Positions 5,295-8,214 of a stretch of DNA of 8,214 nt are shown piece after piece. The stretch's first letter is position 1. Each line of letters begins with the position of its first letter. The DNA comes from an uncultured archaeon (GTDB lineage Archaea > Nanobdellota > Nanobdellia > Woesearchaeales > ARS49), in the NCBI GenBank assembly GCA_902385765.1, contig CABMGU010000026.1, forward strand, positions 1 to 8,214, read 5' to 3'. The notes under the pieces were generated by a model that saw only the letters and a program-made list of their open reading frames with translations, had not been told where the DNA came from and made no database searches. A program made the translations under genes and the position numbers.

Positions 5295-5531
5295 CAAGGA
5301 AAGTCGACAGAAACACCAAAACAATGCCAAAAACAGTCCTGCATATGCCTATACTACACAAAAGAAAACAAAATCAGGGAAATATGCAAGATGTACCCGC
5401 AAATACGAAGCACGTGCAACATCAAACAATGCGGAGATGTATGTTTTCCAAGTGTAAAAGCACTTGCCTTAAAGCAAGGACAAACAACCACTACAATCTC
5501 CAGAGGATGCCATGAGCTCACTATCACGTAA
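5295..5531 (+). pseudogene. Cys-rich C-terminal half of the same gene, cut off by TAA
   Basis: This continues the frame of the gene at 5043 for 78 sense codons, from QGKSTETPKQ to RGCHELTIT, ending at TAA 5529-5531. It has eight cysteines (codons 95, 100, 102, 115, 125, 130, 134, 156 counted from 5043), including SCICLYY and CGDVCFP. Composition and codon choice match the neighbours, and its end overlaps the next gene's ATG by 20 bases, as elsewhere in the block; the next gene's ribosome binding site GAGG (5503-5506) lies inside it. There is no start codon near its beginning, so it needs readthrough or a repaired codon to be expressed. The frame is unchanged across the stop, which points to a single-base change, not an indel. 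Confidence 0.72.
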
Positions 5532-6360
5532 CAGGCGAGCAAGCGTACCGGACATTATTCTCTCACCCACATTCACAACAGTCATCGCACTCGGACTGGT
5601 AGGACTCATAATATTAAGTTCAATCTATAAACTAGGCTCATCAACAGAATTTGAAAAACAAATATTCTCAGCAGACATAGCATTACTCGCAGACAGCCTA
5701 TACGCAGTAAGACCAGACGTCAATCTCATCATCGAATATCCTGCGCCAACACAATTCGGCATCAAAATAGAGCCAAGATTGGTAACCGTGTACCAAGAAA
5801 AACCAGAAGACGGAAAAAGCTTCTGGTACAATGAAGACAAAGCATACCAATTCAAATACGGTGCATTCCCGCCAAAAAGAAAAACACCCAAAATCACTTT
5901 CTTCAAACAAGGAAACACACTCGGCGTTCTAACGACGAACATCAATACAGCAACACCATACTGCGAAATCAGGCCACACCAAAAAACAAGCGCCAGAATA
6001 GATTATCCAGCAATAGCTGGAATAGGACAACAACCAGTAGATGTTGCGACTGGAAACGTCCAAATCACAGCACAAGCACTGCAGGGAAACCCAACAGCAA
6101 CACTCTACGTTAACAGCAATCCAGAAAGCGCACAACTCGCCTGCCAGATAGCACAAGCACTATTTGAAGAATTTCCAATGGAAGGATACGCCATCATACC
6201 GCTAAACCCAGAACTATTAAGCCCGGACGACCCAAGACTCAAAACAGCACAAAACCAAAACATAGCAGTATTCATCGAACTCACACTGCCAGCAATAGAC
6301 GTACAAGCAAAAGCAGGAATCAGCCAAGCAGTCGCAACAGGGGTGAAAGACTTTGTATAA
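5512..6360 (+). CDS. Membrane-anchored exported protein with possible degenerate amidase-like domain
   Basis: This is a 282-residue protein. The N-terminus MSSLSRNRRA|SVPDIIL departs from K-K-G (Ala in place of Gly), with the membrane helix at about 21-38. EFEKQIFSADIALLADSLYA (46-65) looks like the amphipathic extension of a pilin-type helix. A beta-rich middle follows, with two cysteines (151, 211). The C-terminal stretch has PESAQLACQIAQALFEEF (204-221), DDPRLKTAQNQ (239-249) and IAVFIELTLPA (251-261). Their order resembles the C-terminal part of N-acetylmuramoyl-L-alanine amidase (Amidase_3) domains, but the zinc-binding histidines are absent, so any such domain is inactive. This is weak and motif-based. 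The start is supported by GAGG (5503-5506) five bases upstream. Confidence 0.8.
   Translation: MSSLSRNRRASVPDIILSPTFTTVIALGLVGLIILSSIYKLGSSTEFEKQIFSADIALLADSLYAVRPDVNLIIEYPAPTQFGIKIEPRLVTVYQEKPEDGKSFWYNEDKAYQFKYGAFPPKRKTPKITFFKQGNTLGVLTTNINTATPYCEIRPHQKTSARIDYPAIAGIGQQPVDVATGNVQITAQALQGNPTATLYVNSNPESAQLACQIAQALFEEFPMEGYAIIPLNPELLSPDDPRLKTAQNQNIAVFIELTLPAIDVQAKAGISQAVATGVKDFV
6340..6346 (+). promoter_or_regulatory. Ribosome binding site deciding a TTG start
   Basis: GGGGTGA lies six bases before TTG 6353 and decides that start, since there is no ATG in frame before residue 12. The same seven bases precede the TTG of the RPA-type gene. Confidence 0.7.
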
Positions 6361-6808
6361 AAAAGGAACCTGGGTCTGGGCAGACATGCTATACTGGTTC
6401 TTCTACATACCACTCACTGCTTTCGTCATAATAGCATTAGTAACAACTCCGACAAGCATACTCAACCAAAGCGTACAACCCTTCAGACTGGACGCAGGCA
6501 TAACAGAAGAAAGGCTCTATGAAAAAGTCTCAGACTATTCACCAATCCTGGGAACACAATACGGCACACTAACAGACCAGTTCGACAAAAACGCAGCCCT
6601 CCTGCTTTCAGACAAAAGATACGCATACAAAATCAGCGCAGGACAGAAAGCATACGTGGCAAACAAGGAATTCTACGAAGACGCAGTTCCACTCGCGCCA
6701 ATCAGATACAACAGGTATACAATCACAAAAATGTTCACATCAAACGGAAAACAAATACCAGTCACAATAGACCAAGTCTATCCAAAAAGCTATGAAAAAA
6801 TTCAATAA
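6353..6808 (+). CDS. Prepilin-like protein, 151 residues, TTG start
   Basis: From TTG 6353 the protein begins MYKKG|TWVWADM, a class III signal; residues about 13-31 are the membrane helix (WFFYIPLTAFVIIALV). The exported part has no cysteines. The segment TEERLYEKVSDYSPILG (51-67), then QYGTLTDQFDKN (69-80), then KRYAYKIS (88-95) recalls a pattern in archaeal exported proteins, where an N-terminal helix is followed by a short beta domain, but I cannot assign the family. The next ATG (codon 12) falls inside the membrane segment, so TTG with GGGGTGA is the better start. It overlaps the previous gene by eight bases. Likely a minor pilin-like subunit. Confidence 0.8.
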   Translation: MYKKGTWVWADMLYWFFYIPLTAFVIIALVTTPTSILNQSVQPFRLDAGITEERLYEKVSDYSPILGTQYGTLTDQFDKNAALLLSDKRYAYKISAGQKAYVANKEFYEDAVPLAPIRYNRYTITKMFTSNGKQIPVTIDQVYPKSYEKIQ

Positions 6809-7199
6809 AAAAGGAATCGACACAAAAGCCATCAACCTAATACTGTCAGCATTCGTCATCTTCATAGTCATCATAATATTCTACATCTGGGCAGGAAAAA
6901 ACATGATAGAAAAACAGTCAGAGGTCATAGAAGGAGACTATGCAAGAATACAAATCGACCAAGCACTCGCAACTCTTGCATACGAGCGACCCAAAGAGAT
7001 GATAATAAACGCAGAACAATCATTCAAAAACCAATTCACACAACAAGGAATAACAGTAGAAAGCATCCAATGCAAACCCGAAAGATGCGAATTCAAGCTC
7101 AAACGAGGAACAACACCAACGTATTCAACAGATTACCAACGCACCATATATCTCCCGGGTAAAGAAATAACATTCACAGGAAGGATGAATTATGAATAA
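6792..7199 (+). CDS. Prepilin-like protein, 135 residues
   Basis: MKKFNKKG|IDTKAIN has a class III-like site after Gly8 and a membrane helix at about 15-34 (NLILSAFVIFIVIIIFYIW). Residues 37-65 form a helix continuing from the membrane, as in pilins. The rest is a small beta-rich domain with two cysteines five residues apart (C94 and C99 in QCKPERC), perhaps one disulfide-closed loop. The ATG at 6792 overlaps the previous gene by 17 bases and lacks a clear ribosome binding site, so it is probably translated by coupling. Function unknown; likely a minor subunit of the same structure. Confidence 0.8.
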   Translation: MKKFNKKGIDTKAINLILSAFVIFIVIIIFYIWAGKNMIEKQSEVIEGDYARIQIDQALATLAYERPKEMIINAEQSFKNQFTQQGITVESIQCKPERCEFKLKRGTTPTYSTDYQRTIYLPGKEITFTGRMNYE

Positions 7200-7953
7200 A
7201 AAAGGACTCGACTACGCAGCACTGCTGACCGTCATAGTATTAATCAGCTTAGTCACACTATTCGCAAACCTCCAAGGAAAACTATACAAAACAGGAAGAT
7301 TCCTGGGAGATGCACAATCACCAATGCTGAGCATAAACACAGAAGCACAATTCTACCAAGCATACGTCAAAGAAGCAGCAAAACTCGCAATCGAACAGAC
7401 AGTCAACGATGTCGCACAAAACCCGCAATACCAAGGATTAAGCCCCTCAGACTGCGTACAATTAAACACCCTTAATCTACCAAAACAACTTGCTTACACA
7501 AACCTGCACGACGGCATAAACACGGCATTCAACAAAAACATGAACAAATACATGACCGAATATGCGCAAAAAACAAAATACACCATACCACTCGACAACT
7601 TCAAAGCAACAGCTTTCAAAGGAGAACTTACAGGAGTTTCAGTGAAACCAACCACAATTCCCATAAAAGATTACGCAGGCAAAGTTTTCGGCAACGCATC
7701 ATTCAGACCAAGCATCAAAATACAATACAACCACGGATTTGAAACATACCCGGAAATCTTCAGAACACTGACAGCGATAGTGGGGCAATGCAGTTATGCA
7801 ACAGATACGGCAGCATGCACTATCAAAATCCTGCCAGCAAACTGGAAAATCGAACAAAAAGGAGATATTTTCCAATTCAGAATACCGCGCGGAACAACAG
7901 AAACATGCTACGCACTAATCATTCCACCAAAAACTACCACTCCCACAATATAA
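7192..7953 (+). CDS. Prepilin-like surface protein, 253 residues, last of the block
   Basis: MNKKG|LDYAALL is a class III signal, and residues about 9-26 are the membrane helix. A long helical stretch follows (EAQFYQAYVKEAAKLAIEQT, 51-70), then a mixed region and a beta-rich C-terminus. Four cysteines (88, 200, 209, 239) could form two disulfides; the tail is Thr/Pro-rich (PPKTTTPTI). AGGATGA lies just before the ATG, and the start overlaps the previous gene by eight bases. The long helical part after the anchor resembles other uncharacterised exported proteins of DPANN archaea. It is probably a larger minor subunit. Transcription likely ends or weakens after it, since a new promoter follows. 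Confidence 0.82.
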   Translation: MNKKGLDYAALLTVIVLISLVTLFANLQGKLYKTGRFLGDAQSPMLSINTEAQFYQAYVKEAAKLAIEQTVNDVAQNPQYQGLSPSDCVQLNTLNLPKQLAYTNLHDGINTAFNKNMNKYMTEYAQKTKYTIPLDNFKATAFKGELTGVSVKPTTIPIKDYAGKVFGNASFRPSIKIQYNHGFETYPEIFRTLTAIVGQCSYATDTAACTIKILPANWKIEQKGDIFQFRIPRGTTETCYALIIPPKTTTPTI

Positions 7954-7955
7954 AT

Positions 7956-7965
7956 CTTTAAAAAG
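7956..7965 (+). promoter_or_regulatory. TATA box for the RPA-type gene
   Basis: CTTTAAAAAG lies three bases after the stop of the last pilin-like gene. It would place the transcript start near 7987, at the ribosome binding site GGGGTGA. A slightly earlier AT-rich stretch, ATATAAAT (about 7948-7955), is an alternative. Confidence 0.55.
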
Positions 7966-7986
7966 GTCAAACATTCTGAGTTTTAC

Positions 7987-7993
7987 GGGGTGA
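7987..7993 (+). promoter_or_regulatory. Ribosome binding site deciding the RPA TTG start
   Basis: GGGGTGA is four bases before TTG 7998. The GTG within it opens a frame that ends after three codons. In the RPA frame a TGA at 7977-7979 blocks any earlier start, so TTG is the only good one. Confidence 0.7.
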
Positions 7994-7997
7994 ACAG

Positions 7998-8214
7998 TTG
8001 ATAAGAATACCACTGCCAGACATGCTGGCACGCATCAAAGAAAAAACAGGACTTTCTGAAACAGACCTAATGGCAAAAATAGAAGCAAAATGCCAATCAC
8101 TAGCCGGCTTGATATCAAAAGAAGGAGCAGCACACATCATAGCAAACGAACTCGGCGTCAAATTACTTGAAGGCGGAGGAAAAATCCGCGATTTACTACC
8201 AGGAATGAGAAGCG
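7998..8214 (+). CDS. RPA-type single-stranded-DNA-binding protein, N-terminal part
   Basis: The window edge cuts this gene after 72 codons. The protein begins MIRIPLPDMLARIKEKTGLS and continues with DLMAKIEAKCQSLAGLISKEG (from residue 23), then AAHIIANELGV (44-54) and KIRDLLPGMRS (62-72). The GLISKEGAAHIIANELGV stretch followed by a KI-D-L-PGM motif is characteristic of the N-terminal part of archaeal replication protein A homologues. The KIRDLLPGM segment leads into the first OB fold, which would lie beyond the edge. Such proteins coat single-stranded DNA during replication and repair. It has its own promoter and a TTG start set by GGGGTGA, so it is probably a separate unit from the pilin-like block. 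Confidence 0.82.
   Translation, partial: MIRIPLPDMLARIKEKTGLSETDLMAKIEAKCQSLAGLISKEGAAHIIANELGVKLLEGGGKIRDLLPGMRS

Noticed and set aside
5324..5515. 63-codon + strand frame over the interrupted gene
   Set aside because: It is in a different frame from the Cys-rich continuation, has no signal or membrane segment, and its Lys/Asn/Arg-rich product looks like an off-frame reading.

Overview
The window looks like a piece of a DPANN-type archaeal genome, most likely of the Woesearchaeota/Nanoarchaeota kind. The grounds are archaeal TATA boxes about 26-28 bases before several starts, GGTGA-type ribosome binding sites, leaderless genes, an archaeal RPA-type protein at the right edge, and many short proteins that begin with class III (prepilin-like) signals such as MNKKG. 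The lineage is inferred from protein style, not from a database match. All genes are on the + strand and are closely packed.

Layout. (1) Positions 66-1637: a 523-residue protein with a helical N-terminal half and a degenerate kinase/aminoglycoside-phosphotransferase-like C-terminal half. (2) Positions 1638-2359: an Lrp/AsnC-type regulator (1780-2238) between two GC-rich elements able to fold strongly. The upstream one (1689-1766) ends exactly at the regulator's ribosome binding site. (3) Positions 2360-7953: twelve consecutive, mostly overlapping genes. Each encodes a protein with one N-terminal membrane helix, and eleven of the twelve have a K/R-x-G or K/R-G cleavage-like signal before it. 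They range from 35 to 309 residues, and three of the smallest are Cys-rich proteins ending near a CC pair. (4) Positions 7998-8214: the start of an RPA-type single-stranded-DNA-binding protein, read from a TTG codon.

The twelve-gene block is the main point of interest. It reads as a set of major and minor pilin-like subunits for a cell-surface filament or secretion pseudopilus, with no assembly ATPase, platform protein or prepilin peptidase inside the window. Tight overlaps, ATGA junctions and internal promoters suggest coordinated but adjustable expression. Every member that carries cysteine carries an even number, all beyond the membrane helix, which suggests disulfide-stabilised exported domains.

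One gene of the set (5043-5531) has an in-frame TAA after codon 83. The same frame then stays open for 78 more codons with eight cysteines and overlaps the next gene's start. It is either freshly inactivated, read through, or a sequence error.

No tRNA, rRNA, CRISPR array or insertion sequence was seen. No gap between genes exceeds 300 bases; the longest (1638-1779 and 2239-2359) are described below.
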